NCBI GenBank assembly: GCA_016699835.1 | Contig: CP064987.1 | Span: 806,001-870,000 of the forward strand | Direction: 5' to 3' | DNA from: Phycisphaerales bacterium | Lineage (GTDB): Bacteria > Planctomycetota > Phycisphaerae > Phycisphaerales > UBA1924 | DNA length: 64,000 nucleotides | In this document: one piece after another, positions 1 through 9,003 of the stretch | Layout: the number at the start of each line of letters is the position of its first letter | How positions within the stretch are numbered: the first letter of the stretch is position 1 | The notes under the pieces: generated by a model | Seen by the model: only the letters and a program-made list of their open reading frames with translations | Databases searched by the model: none | Told to the model about the DNA's origin: nothing | Position numbers and translations under genes: made by a program

Positions 1-1182
1 CGCCGCGTCCGTCGCGTCCGCCAGTCCCCCAGGCCGCAGCCCGTCGCCGATCGAGAATGTCACATCACTCTCGCGCAGGATCTCGCAGATCTCCTCCCAC
101 CGCTCATACATGATGTTCTCTTGGTTGTGCACGAGCATCCACTTCGCCAGAAGCGACCCGCCCCGCGACACGATACCGATCAGCCGGTTCTTCACCAGTT
201 TCAGGTGCCCCCGCCGGACCCCCGCGTGGATCGTGAAATAGTCCACACCCTGCGCCGCCTGATGCCGAAGGCTCGCCTCGATCGTCGCCCAATCCAGATC
301 CTCGATTCTCTTCCCGATGATCATCGAATAAATCGGCACCGTCCCGATCGGCACCGTCGCGTTCCGCACAATCGCCTCCCTGCACGCATCAAGATCGCCC
401 CCCGTGGACAGGTCCATCACCGTGTCCGCCCCCCACTTCTCCGCCCACTTCAGTTTCTCGACCTCCTCCGCCGTCCCGCTCGACACGGGGCTCGCCCCCA
501 TGTTCGCGTTCACCTTCGTCAGGCTCGCCCGCCCGATCGCCATCGGATCGAGTTTGTAACCAAGGTGATTCACATTCGCCGGAATCACCATCCGCCCCGC
601 CGCCACCTCATCGCGCACAGCCTCCGCCCCCTGCCCCGGGAACATCACCCCAAAGTGCCCCTCGCGCTCCGCCACCCGCCGCATCTGTGGCGTCACAATC
701 CCCAGCCGCGCAAACTCCAACTGCGTCACAGGCCGGAACCCTTTGGGATACACAACCCGAACTCGCACCGAGTTCGCCTCCCCACTTTTCACGGCCCGCG
801 AGAACTCCACAAACTCCCGAGTGTCCCCAAGACAGTTCGTGCACGCCTCGCCCTTCATCTTCGGGAACGCCCGCGACGACGCGTCCGGCACATGCACATT
901 CCCACTCTGCACATCCCCCGACCACGCCCCACGCTCCTGCACACCCAACTCAGAAACACCCCACATCTCCGGCAGAAAATCCCAAGCCGTCTTCCCGCTC
1001 ACCCCTGGCATCCCCGGCGTGTCCGGACTGCTGAACGCCAACGCCCCACCAACATCCGGCGCATTCGCAAACGACCCAGGCGTCGTCATGCCCTCCGACG
1101 ACGACGGACTCATCGCCCCGCGCACCGGCGGCACAAACCGAGAAAGTCCCGAACCCTGCTCATGTGTGGAATTGAATGACAT
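1..1182 (-). CDS. thiC: Phosphomethylpyrimidine synthase ThiC, C-terminus cut by window edge
   Basis: Radical-SAM enzyme that turns aminoimidazole ribotide into the hydroxymethylpyrimidine phosphate of thiamine. The 394 residues present are the N-terminal part of a family that normally runs to about 550-650 residues; the catalytic Fe-S Cys motif lies beyond the left edge. Recognisable ThiC stretches are GIVTPQMRRVAEREG, IPANVNHLGYKLDPMAIG, KVNANMGASPVSSG, WGADTVMDLSTGGD, VPIGTVPIYSM, DYFTIHAGV and SRGGSLLAKWMLVHN. The start is the ATG at 1182, placed 8 nt after a GGAGGGA Shine-Dalgarno that is itself the 3' end of the upstream TPP riboswitch. Family assignment is secure. Confidence 0.97.
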   Translation of the reverse strand, partial: MSFNSTHEQGSGLSRFVPPVRGAMSPSSSEGMTTPGSFANAPDVGGALAFSSPDTPGMPGVSGKTAWDFLPEMWGVSELGVQERGAWSGDVQSGNVHVPDASSRAFPKMKGEACTNCLGDTREFVEFSRAVKSGEANSVRVRVVYPKGFRPVTQLEFARLGIVTPQMRRVAEREGHFGVMFPGQGAEAVRDEVAAGRMVIPANVNHLGYKLDPMAIGRASLTKVNANMGASPVSSGTAEEVEKLKWAEKWGADTVMDLSTGGDLDACREAIVRNATVPIGTVPIYSMIIGKRIEDLDWATIEASLRHQAAQGVDYFTIHAGVRRGHLKLVKNRLIGIVSRGGSLLAKWMLVHNQENIMYERWEEICEILRESDVTFSIGDGLRPGGLADATDAA

Positions 1183-1190
1183 CGTCGCGT

Positions 1191-1297
1191 TCCCTCCGCC
1201 GGTCCAAACCGGATCAGGTTCAACGGGTACCTCTCAGCGGCCATAGGTGGCACGGCTCTCCAGAGCCGTGCAGGCCGCGCCCCGAGCGTCAACAACA
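1191..1297 (-). promoter_or_regulatory. TPP (thiamine pyrophosphate) riboswitch controlling thiC
   Basis: Read on the minus strand, the leader contains the canonical aptamer blocks in order: CTCGGGGCGC, GCTGAGAGGTACCC, TTGAACCTGATCCGG, and ACCGGCGGAGGGAA. The P3 arm between CGGGGCGC and CTGAGA is a long perfect hairpin (GCACGGCTCT/AGAGCCGTGC) that matches a repeat dispersed elsewhere in the window. The conserved 3' block GGAGGGA is also the thiC ribosome binding site, so ligand binding would hide the Shine-Dalgarno directly (inference: translational control). Confidence 0.95.
1246..1271. repeat. Dispersed hairpin repeat, copy 1 (inside the TPP riboswitch P3 arm)
   Basis: GGTGG followed by CACGGCTCTCCAGAGCCGTG, a perfect 10-bp stem with a CC loop. 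The same GGTGGC-hairpin layout recurs at 8726, 9358, 41783 and 59311, with compensatory changes that keep the stem paired. Confidence 0.85.
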
Positions 1298-1436
1298 CTG
1301 TAGGAGTTCCCCACTATCCCAGAATCCGCGTCGACCGACCAGAATCCGCGTTGCTCGCGTGAATCCACACACATCACTCTCGCGAAACAAGCCCGGATTC
1401 GATCAATCTCACCACCCACCAACCAAGGAGACCACC

Positions 1437-1643
1437 ATGAAGCCCATCGACCTCATCGCCCTCCTCCTCGTCATCGTCGGTGCCCTCAACTGGGGCCTCT
1501 GGGCCGCCTTCAAGTTCGACCTCGTCGCCACCATCTTCGGCGACTACTCCGCACTCTCCCGAATCGTCTACGGCCTCGTCGGCCTCTCCGCCATCGTCAT
1601 CCTCGCCCGAACGCCTGGCCTACTCAAACTCAGGGCGGCGTAA
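1437..1643 (+). CDS. Small DUF378 family membrane protein
   Basis: A 68-residue protein with two hydrophobic segments (residues 6-24 and 43-58). The first carries LIALLLVIVGALNWGLWA, the LNWG signature of the DUF378 family, and the second carries RIVYGLVGLSAIVIL. The ATG at 1437 is preceded by AAGGAG with good spacing (AACCAAGGAGACCACC). Function is unknown in the family; the protein is expected in the cytoplasmic membrane. It stands alone, divergent from thiC. Confidence 0.9.
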   Translation: MKPIDLIALLLVIVGALNWGLWAAFKFDLVATIFGDYSALSRIVYGLVGLSAIVILARTPGLLKLRAA

Positions 1644-1818
1644 CGAGTCAAATCAGGTATTCAACTGCGGCGCGGCGACGCCTCGAGGTCTACCGAATAT
1701 CGTGCCCCGAGCCTTGCACGATTGCTAGTAAGGTCTACTAGCTTGGTTTCCACACGATCTTCGACGACGATGGACTCTATTTCGAACCCGCAACGTTACG
1801 CGTCTGTATCTTGATGAA

Positions 1819-3054
1819 TCACCGGGACCGAAGCACAAGCACCACGACAACGATCACCACAACAATCACAACCCCAACCACAGCTCGTGCCACGAATTGA
1901 CGAATAACTTGCTCGGGACGCTCCACCGCAACATTCGGCATCTCAGGCGCCTTCGGCTCGTCTCCCCAACCATCCCAGAACGTGGAACTCGAGTCCGGAT
2001 GTTCAAGTTGTGCAAATCGAGCCTCCATGTACGAATCTCTGCCCGCAGTCCATTCCGCTGCTGCCGCGCGTGCGCGTGCAAAGTACGCATCGATTTCTGA
2101 GGTATACGTCTCCATAAGCTCGCCACCAAATCCGATCGACGAGTGCATCGGCAGATCAGGATCGAAGTCGAGGTGGAACGATGATTTCCCGTCCGCGATC
2201 AGATCTCGGACTCGTAGTTTGGCGAGATACGCCAGCGAAGCATCTCCGTGTGCATCCAAGCACGCTCCTAGAGCCCAAGTCATATCCACACTCTCCCACG
2301 CATTCCCCAGGACCATGAGGCCAGAGATTCCCCGAATCGCATCCTCGATTTGATCTTTCGTCCATCGCCCGCGAACGAGAAATGCGTCTGTACCGTCCGC
2401 CTCCGTGAGAGACTGGAGAAACACCGGCTGAGGAAACTCCCCAGGTGCCGGCAACTCCATCAACCACCGAATAGCCGCCAACTGATACTTCTCCCGCCCA
2501 AAGTGCGCCTCCGGATTGATCTCAATCGCCCGACTGATCTCACGTTCCCCAGCCTTCAGATCCCCAAGATCATCCCGCCTCGCTCCCGCCCGCAACCATC
2601 GGTGCGCGTGAAACGTACCCAGATTCGCGTGATACCGATACTCATGCTCGCGAACATCCTCCCGATTCGCGTCAAGCCCATCAAGCACCTCCCGCTTCTT
2701 GGCCATCCACTCGATCGCTTCGTCCGACCGCCCAATCCGATCGCACGCCACGCCCGCATCGTCGTACAGGTCGAGCCGTGAGGTGTCCGCCGCGATCTCG
2801 CGTTCCACCCGCTCGAGCCGCATCTCGTAATACCGTGGCGGATTCCGCTCGATCCTTCCCGTCAGAATCTCCGCGATCCCAGGCAGCCCCTTCGCCTCCA
2901 TCTGCAGCGTGTCGTAATCCCACAAACACGCCAGTGTCGCCGACGCTCCACACACCCTCGGCGCCAAGACGCCACACAGCATCATGACCATGAATACCGC
3001 GAGGCTCACACGCTCTCGATAACCACGTACTCGACTCGCACCTCGATCAGTCAT
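1819..3054 (-). CDS. Secreted or membrane-anchored TPR-like protein
   Basis: 411 residues. It has an N-terminal signal segment (about residues 14-37, VSLAVFMVMMLCGVLAP then ASA) and a C-terminal Val-rich membrane helix (about 385-408) followed by RSR. The region from about 80 to 210 reads as tetratricopeptide repeats: LYDDAGVACDRIGRSDEAIE, then YHANLGTFHAHRWL, then AIEINPEAHFGREKY. The opening CLWDYDTL after the signal peptide resembles a conserved planctomycete/verrucomicrobial TPR family (from memory, not checked). Its role is unknown, probably a periplasmic scaffold. It lies 81 bp downstream of the FAD/Fe-S oxidoreductase on the same strand and may be co-transcribed. Confidence 0.75.
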   Translation of the reverse strand: MTDRGASRVRGYRERVSLAVFMVMMLCGVLAPRVCGASATLACLWDYDTLQMEAKGLPGIAEILTGRIERNPPRYYEMRLERVEREIAADTSRLDLYDDAGVACDRIGRSDEAIEWMAKKREVLDGLDANREDVREHEYRYHANLGTFHAHRWLRAGARRDDLGDLKAGEREISRAIEINPEAHFGREKYQLAAIRWLMELPAPGEFPQPVFLQSLTEADGTDAFLVRGRWTKDQIEDAIRGISGLMVLGNAWESVDMTWALGACLDAHGDASLAYLAKLRVRDLIADGKSSFHLDFDPDLPMHSSIGFGGELMETYTSEIDAYFARARAAAAEWTAGRDSYMEARFAQLEHPDSSSTFWDGWGDEPKAPEMPNVAVERPEQVIRQFVARAVVGVVIVVVIVVVVLVLRSR

Positions 3055-3135
3055 GAGTCACCTCGATCTGCTTCGCGTGCCCTTCGTTCATCACACTATT
3101 CGACAACCAAAGCCACGTGATCCGTCAGAACTCAC

Positions 3136-6100
3136 TCACTCCACCACGCTCGCCGCCAGAACCTCCATCGGGTGCATCCCCCGCACCACCCCATCCGTCC
3201 CGTCATGCACCTGGTGACGGCACGACGTCCCCGACATCACCATCACATCCCCAGCCTGCAGCGCCCGCGCCGCCGGCAACACCGCCAACTCCCCAATCCG
3301 CATCGAGAGTTCATACCGCTCCTCCCCAAACCCGAACGCCCCCGCCATCCCGCAGCACCCCGAATCGAGAACCTCCACCCGCGCGTCCTCGATCCGCCGC
3401 AGCGCCCGCGCCGACGTCTCCGCCCCCCACAGCGCCTTCTGATGGCAGTGCCCATGCAGCACCACGCGCGTCGTCGCACCCGAGCCCTCACGCCCAAGCC
3501 GCAGCCGCGCCCGCTTCGGGTGCTGTGCCCACTCGCGATCCAAAAAGTCCTCGGGCATCCAGCACTTCGCCGCGATCGCCTCCAGATCCTTCCGATCCAC
3601 ACCCGTCTTGAGCGCCCGCCAGTCGTCCTTGATCGCCGACAAGCACGAAGGCTCCGCCACCACAATCGCCCGCACCGCCGGATCGCGTGCAAACTCCACC
3701 AGCCGCGCCGCCGTCCCCTCGATCTCCGCCCGCGCCCCCTCCAAAACGCCCAGCGAGATCTTCGCCCGTGCGCAACACCCCGCGTCCGCCAGCACCACCT
3801 CATACCCAAACGCCTCGAACACCCGCCGCGTCGCCAGCCCGATCCCCGGCTCGTTGTACATCGAAAAGCAATCACCAAACAGCACGACCCGCGCCCGCGA
3901 TCCGCCACCCTCCAGCCCCACCCTCTTCGAACTCGTCTCGCTTCGCCGCGACCCACCCCACAGTGAAGCAAGCGATCGCTCATACACCGGCATCGACCGC
4001 TTCGCATGAATCCCAAGCACCCGGTTCACGACCGCCCGCCCCAACGCCGACCGATTCACCGCGTTCGCCACGCCCGGCATCAACGACGCCAACCGCCCGA
4101 GCAACCTCGCCTCTCCCATGATCCGTGCCGCCATCGGCACACCGTTCACCCGATACCGCTGCGCCGTGTACTCCGCCTTCAGCCGCGCAATATCCACATT
4201 GCTCGGGCACTCCGTCTTGCACGCCTTGCAACTCAAGCACAGATCCAGCGTCTCCATCGTCGCCGCATCATCCCACGCGGCACCACTTCCATCGTCACTC
4301 TGCCCAGTGATCGCCAGCCGCAGCGCGTTCCCCCGCCCGCGCGTCGAGTGCCGCTCGTCCAGCGTCGCCATGTACGAGGGGCACATCGTTCCCCCCTGCT
4401 TCTTCCGGCACACCCCCGCCCCATTGCACAACTCCACCGCGTGATCAAACCCGGACTCCGCGCTGTAGTCGAAGTACGTCTCAATCTCGGGCACCACGAC
4501 CGCCCGCTCGTGTGGCGAGATCCGCAGCCGCTCCGTCATCGTCTCAACTCCCCGAGCCTCCACGATGTTCCCAGGATTGAGGAGCCCCATCGGATCAAAG
4601 ATCGCCTTCACCTCCCGCATCGCCCTCATGATCCGCTCGCCATAGAACCGCTCGAGCAAAGGCGTGCGTACCCGCCCATCACCATGCTCCCCAGACATCA
4701 CGCCGCCAAGCGACTTCGCCAGGTCCGCCACCTCCATCGCGATCGAACGCATCCGAGCCCGATCACCCTCTTCATGCAGATCAATCAATGGCCGGACATG
4801 CAACACACCCACCGACGCGTGCGCATAAAACGCCGCCCGAGTCCCATGCCGCTCCACGATCGAACGAAACTCCCGCACAAACCGCGACAACTGCTCCACA
4901 GGTACGGCATTGTCCTCCACAAACGTGATCGGCTTGCGATTCCCCGGAATCCCATGCAGCAAAGGCTCCCCGGCCTTCCGCAACTTCCACGCCCCAAGCA
5001 TCGCCCCCGCGTCCGTGTGCTCCGCGATCGCCGCACTCGAATCACTCCTCGAGATCACCCCGCGCAGCGCCGCAAACCGCTCCCGAATCTCCCCCTCGCT
5101 CTCGCCAAAGTACTCCACATACAACACCGCCCGCAGCGCTCCCTCGCGAGGCGAAGGGCACACCTCCACATACCGCGAGCACTCCACGTTCGCCCGCGCC
5201 AGATCAATCACCGTGTCGTCCAGCAACTCCACCGCCGAGGGCGAAGTCCCCAGAATCGCCACGACCGAATCAATCGCAGATTCCAAAGACGAGAACCCCA
5301 CCACCGCCAACCCCTTCGCCCTGGGCCTCGGATGTAACCTCAGTTCCGCCCCCAGCGTGAGCGCCAGCGTCCCCTCGCTCCCGCACACGAGATGCGCGAG
5401 GTTCACCCGATCCAGCATCTCCTCCGTGATCGCCATCTCCCGCACATCCGCGGGCAACGCCGTCGCATCATTCCCATTCCCACCCAGCGCCTGATCCAGC
5501 ACCATGTCCAGCGCATACCCCGCGTTCCGCCGAACCGTCCGAGGAAAACGCTCCCGAATCTCCGGCCCGATCGCCAGCACCACCTCCAGCACCCGCCGAG
5601 TCAACTCCCGCACCATCGGATCGCGCGACGCCTCGCCCCTCGCCAACCGCACCCGATGCCCCGACGCCAGCAGCACATCCACCGCCAACAAATTCTCGCT
5701 CGTCCGCCCATACAGAATCGAACGCGACCCCGCCGCGTTGTTCCCGATGCACCCCCCCACATTCGCCTGACGGCTCGTCGCCGGATCCGGCGCAAAGAAC
5801 AACCCCATCCCCGCCACCCCCCCCAACCGATCATTCAGATCATCTACCGTGATCCCAGGCTCCACTACACACCGCCGCCCCGACACATCCTCTTCCAATA
5901 TCGCCGTGCAACGCGCCGAAAAATCAATCACCACCGCCTCGTTCGTGCACTGCCCCGCCAGGCTCGTCCCCCCGCCCCGCGGCAAAACCGCCACACCCGC
6001 CTCAAAGCACGCCCGCGCCGCCCGCACCGCATCCCCCACCGACGCCGGCACCACCACCCCCAGCGCCTCCACCTGATAGAGCGAAGCATCCGTCGCGTAC

Positions 6101-6261
6101 AACTGCCGATGGTGCCGATCGAACCACACCTCGCCGAGCACCACCTCGCGCAGCCGCGCCTCCAGCCGCGCCAGCGCCGCCTCTCCCACGCGCGCACGAG
6201 ACCTCTCCGCCACGCCCGCACCATCCCGCGCCGCCGTTCCAAGCACATCAAGTCGGATCAT
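3136..6261 (-). CDS. FAD-linked oxidase / Fe-S / CCG-domain oxidoreductase (GlcD-GlcF type fusion)
   Basis: 1041 residues joining the two halves of a glycolate/D-lactate-type dehydrogenase. The N-terminal FAD_binding_4 domain shows PRGGGTSLAGQ, FFAPDPAT and GGCIGNNAAGSRSI. The FAD-oxidase C-terminal domain ends in SGEHGDGRVRTPLLERFYG and DPMGLLNPGNIV. Two Fe-S ligand sets follow (CNGAGVCRKKQGGTMCP near residue 610 and CLSCKACKTECP near 672). Two cysteine-rich CCG domains come last (GDCFSMYNEPG..GCC near 795-825 and HGHCHQKA..DSGCCG near 935-970). It probably oxidises a 2-hydroxy acid and passes electrons to the quinone pool; the substrate cannot be read from the sequence. The start is the ATG at 6261. 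Confidence 0.92.
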   Translation of the reverse strand: MIRLDVLGTAARDGAGVAERSRARVGEAALARLEARLREVVLGEVWFDRHHRQLYATDASLYQVEALGVVVPASVGDAVRAARACFEAGVAVLPRGGGTSLAGQCTNEAVVIDFSARCTAILEEDVSGRRCVVEPGITVDDLNDRLGGVAGMGLFFAPDPATSRQANVGGCIGNNAAGSRSILYGRTSENLLAVDVLLASGHRVRLARGEASRDPMVRELTRRVLEVVLAIGPEIRERFPRTVRRNAGYALDMVLDQALGGNGNDATALPADVREMAITEEMLDRVNLAHLVCGSEGTLALTLGAELRLHPRPRAKGLAVVGFSSLESAIDSVVAILGTSPSAVELLDDTVIDLARANVECSRYVEVCPSPREGALRAVLYVEYFGESEGEIRERFAALRGVISRSDSSAAIAEHTDAGAMLGAWKLRKAGEPLLHGIPGNRKPITFVEDNAVPVEQLSRFVREFRSIVERHGTRAAFYAHASVGVLHVRPLIDLHEEGDRARMRSIAMEVADLAKSLGGVMSGEHGDGRVRTPLLERFYGERIMRAMREVKAIFDPMGLLNPGNIVEARGVETMTERLRISPHERAVVVPEIETYFDYSAESGFDHAVELCNGAGVCRKKQGGTMCPSYMATLDERHSTRGRGNALRLAITGQSDDGSGAAWDDAATMETLDLCLSCKACKTECPSNVDIARLKAEYTAQRYRVNGVPMAARIMGEARLLGRLASLMPGVANAVNRSALGRAVVNRVLGIHAKRSMPVYERSLASLWGGSRRSETSSKRVGLEGGGSRARVVLFGDCFSMYNEPGIGLATRRVFEAFGYEVVLADAGCCARAKISLGVLEGARAEIEGTAARLVEFARDPAVRAIVVAEPSCLSAIKDDWRALKTGVDRKDLEAIAAKCWMPEDFLDREWAQHPKRARLRLGREGSGATTRVVLHGHCHQKALWGAETSARALRRIEDARVEVLDSGCCGMAGAFGFGEERYELSMRIGELAVLPAARALQAGDVMVMSGTSCRHQVHDGTDGVVRGMHPMEVLAASVVE

Positions 6262-6524
6262 CGCCCCGACTGTACGCCCAAACGCCGAACACTCCGCATC
6301 CTGTCACGCGCGTGTCACCACCACGACGGAAACACACACCCACCGGGATCCAGACCAGCACCCCACGCGTCCAACCCCACGCCTTTCTCCCGACATCCAG
6401 AACTCCACGCCGATGATCCCAGTACCCTTCCGTGCCCGCGATCACACACTCAGCAGTGCGCCCGGCCTTTCTCGATCACCCACGACACTCCCCACCACGA
6501 CCACACCAGCCACAAGGAAACGCC

Positions 6525-8696
6525 ATGACCACTCAAACACAACGCCTCGCCCCAAATCGCACCGCAGCACTCGCCCTCCTCGCCCTCACCGCCGGCACAA
6601 CCCTCGCCCTCCTCCCCATACCCACCACCCTCGCCCAGAACACATCCGACGCCAACCAACTCGCCGCCGACAACCTCCCCATCCGAAAAATCACCCTCTA
6701 CCGCTCCGGCGTCGCCTCCTTCGAACGCGGCGGCCTCATCGACGGCACCGCCCAGATCCAACTCCGGTTCAACGCCGACCAGGTCAACGACATCCTCAAA
6801 TCCATGGTCGTCCTCGACCTCTCCGGCAAAGGCCGCATCGACGGCATCAGTTACGCCTCCAAAGAGCCCCTCTCCCGCCGACTCGCCAGTTTCGGCGTCG
6901 ACATCGCCGACGAACCAACCCTCGCCACCCTCCTCTCCCGGCTCCGCGGTGCCGTCGCCTCCATCGACGTCGGCGATCGCAAACTCCGAGGCACCATCCT
7001 CGGCGGCGAAAAACGCGAAGAAGCACCCGCCAACGCCCAGCAAAAAGTCTCCAAGCCCTACCTCAACCTCGTCACCGACTCCGGCATCGAGTCCGTCGAC
7101 CTGACCGCCATCTCCCGCGTCCGCATCGAAGACCCCGAACTCAACGCCGAACTCATGAAGGCCCTCGCCGCACTCGCCGAGCACCGCGCCGACCGCTCGC
7201 GCACCGTCGATGTCAACGTCACGGGCGAAGGCGCCCGCAACATCGTTGTCGCCTATGTCCAGGAAGCCCCCGTCTGGAAGACCAGTTACCGACTCGTCCT
7301 CCCCGACGCCCCGACCTCGCGATCTTCCAAGCCAGGCTCCATGACCGTCCAGGGCTGGGCCATCGTCGAGAACACCACCGACGAAGACTGGCGCGATGTC
7401 CGACTCTCCCTCGTCTCAGGCCGCCCCGTCAGTTTCACCATGGACCTCTACGAACCCCTCTACCTCCCACGCCCCGAGATCCCCGTCCCCACTATCCCTG
7501 GCGTCATGCCCAGAACCTACGCCGGCGGCGTCGATCAATACAAAGACTCAGCAGATGCCGCCAACGCTTCGATCCGTGATCGATCCGCCGCCCGAAGTAA
7601 ACTCGCCACCGGGGGCTTCGCAGGGGCCGCACCCGCTGCTCCGGCCGCAGAAGCAGCGCCGGCGTTCGACCTTGCATACGCCATCTCCGCCGACGACATG
7701 GCCGGCTACGGCGCCGCCGCCCAGGCCCGAGGTGTCGAGGCCGGCGAGATCTTCCAGTTCGAACTCACAACCCCCGTCAACGTCGAGCGCCAACGCTCCG
7801 CCATGCTCCCCATCCTCAACTCCAGCATCTCCGGACGCCGCGTCAGCATCTTCTCACCAAACGACAACTCCCAACACCCCATGCGAGGCGTTGAGATCAC
7901 CAACACCAGCGACGTCCAGCTCATGCCCGGCCCCATCAGCGTCTACGACTCAGGCGTCTACGCCGGCGACGCCCAGATCGGCCACGTCCCCGTCGGCGAC
8001 AAGCGACTCCTCGCCTACTCCGTCGATCTCGACATCACCGCCACACTCGAAAACTCCTACACCAGCCGCCTCCAGAAGGTCCGCTTCGTCAAAGGCGTCT
8101 GCGAGATCACCAACCAGCGCGAGCAGACCGTCAAGTACTCCTTCACCAGCAAGGACAAATCCCACCCGCGCACCATCATCGTCGAGCACCCGCGCGCCAC
8201 GAACTGGGACCTCATCGAGCCAAAGTCCCCCCTCGAGCGCACCGACACGCTCTACCGCTTCGAGGTCCCCCTCGACGCCGGCGCCGCCGCCCCGCTCGCC
8301 GTCATCCAGCGCATCACCGACGCCTCCACCATCGCCATCACGAGCATCGACTCCGAAACGATGCTCTCCTACGCCAAGCAAACCAACGTCTCCAAGGCCG
8401 TCCTCGACGCCTTCCGAGAGGTCCAGGCCCGCCAGGCCCGGGTCCTCGACAACCGCCGAGCCGTCGCCGCCCTCGAACAGGAACGCCAGACCATCACCAA
8501 CGACCAGTCCCGAATCCGCCAGAACATGAACGGCATCGACCGCACCACCGACCTCTACAAACGCTACGTCACCACCCTCGGCACCCAGGAAAACCGCCTC
8601 GAAGAAATCTCTACCCAAGTCTCCATCCTCAACCAGCAACACACCCAACTCCAAAACGACCTCGAGCAATACGTCGCCAACCTCAACGTCGAGTAA
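6525..8696 (+). CDS. Secreted DUF4139 domain protein
   Basis: 723 residues with a signal peptide (TAALALLALTAGTTLALL, processed near TLAQN). The mature part begins PIRKITLYRSGVASFERGG, the usual opening of DUF4139/DUF4140 (mucoidy-inhibitor-like) proteins. The C-terminal DUF4139 half contains KTSYRLVLPD, VQGWAIVENTTDEDW and LSLVSGRPVSF, then a beta-rich section (VEITNTSDVQLMPGPISVYD). It ends in a predicted coiled coil, about residues 590-720. The ATG at 6525 follows AAGGAAACGCC. The precise role is unknown, with a cell-surface or envelope location inferred. A perfect hairpin 35 bp past the stop may end transcription. Confidence 0.85.
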   Translation: MTTQTQRLAPNRTAALALLALTAGTTLALLPIPTTLAQNTSDANQLAADNLPIRKITLYRSGVASFERGGLIDGTAQIQLRFNADQVNDILKSMVVLDLSGKGRIDGISYASKEPLSRRLASFGVDIADEPTLATLLSRLRGAVASIDVGDRKLRGTILGGEKREEAPANAQQKVSKPYLNLVTDSGIESVDLTAISRVRIEDPELNAELMKALAALAEHRADRSRTVDVNVTGEGARNIVVAYVQEAPVWKTSYRLVLPDAPTSRSSKPGSMTVQGWAIVENTTDEDWRDVRLSLVSGRPVSFTMDLYEPLYLPRPEIPVPTIPGVMPRTYAGGVDQYKDSADAANASIRDRSAARSKLATGGFAGAAPAAPAAEAAPAFDLAYAISADDMAGYGAAAQARGVEAGEIFQFELTTPVNVERQRSAMLPILNSSISGRRVSIFSPNDNSQHPMRGVEITNTSDVQLMPGPISVYDSGVYAGDAQIGHVPVGDKRLLAYSVDLDITATLENSYTSRLQKVRFVKGVCEITNQREQTVKYSFTSKDKSHPRTIIVEHPRATNWDLIEPKSPLERTDTLYRFEVPLDAGAAAPLAVIQRITDASTIAITSIDSETMLSYAKQTNVSKAVLDAFREVQARQARVLDNRRAVAALEQERQTITNDQSRIRQNMNGIDRTTDLYKRYVTTLGTQENRLEEISTQVSILNQQHTQLQNDLEQYVANLNVE

Positions 8697-8725
8697 GTCA
8701 GCACACCGAGCCGACATTTCCCTCC

Positions 8726-8753
8726 TTGGTGGCACCGCTCTCCAGAGCGGTGC
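8726..8753. repeat. Dispersed hairpin repeat, copy 2 (possible terminator)
   Basis: TTGGTGGCACCGCTCTCCAGAGCGGTGC, with a perfect 10-bp stem followed by CTTTCTTTTCT. The T-rich tail after the hairpin makes it a plausible rho-independent terminator for the DUF4139 gene. Confidence 0.75.
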
Positions 8754-8761
8754 TTTCTTTT

Positions 8762-8870
8762 CTACCCAATCTCGTGGAGCAGGCGGCCCGCCTGCCCCTA
8801 CTCCTCCTACCTCTCCTCGTGACACAGGGAGGGGGGAGGGGGGAGGGGGGGCGTCCCGCCTGTGTCTACC
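8762..8870 (+). repeat. Composite intergenic repeat, copy A
   Basis: It begins CTACCCAATCTCGTGG, has a GCAGGCGGCCCGCCTGCC hairpin, a run of CTCCTACC-type triplets and a poly-purine GGGGAGG tract, and closes with CGTCCCGCCTGTGTCTACC. Related copies lie at 9403-9490 and, on the other strand, at 13409-13458. No gene is evident between 8697 and 9003. Confidence 0.7.
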
Positions 8871-9003
8871 TTCGTCTACTTGCTTTGCCTCACTCACATC
8901 CTCACCAAACTACTCAACCCGCGCGCCATCTCCCGCGCAATGCCCACTCCTGCGCAAAGACGCGCTGATACCCCCCACACCCCCTTGCATTCAACCAAAG
9001 AGC

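Noticed and set aside
121..1179. Long open frame on the plus strand opposite thiC
   Set aside because: His/Arg/Pro-rich shadow of the thiC coding strand in GC-rich DNA; thiC is certain.
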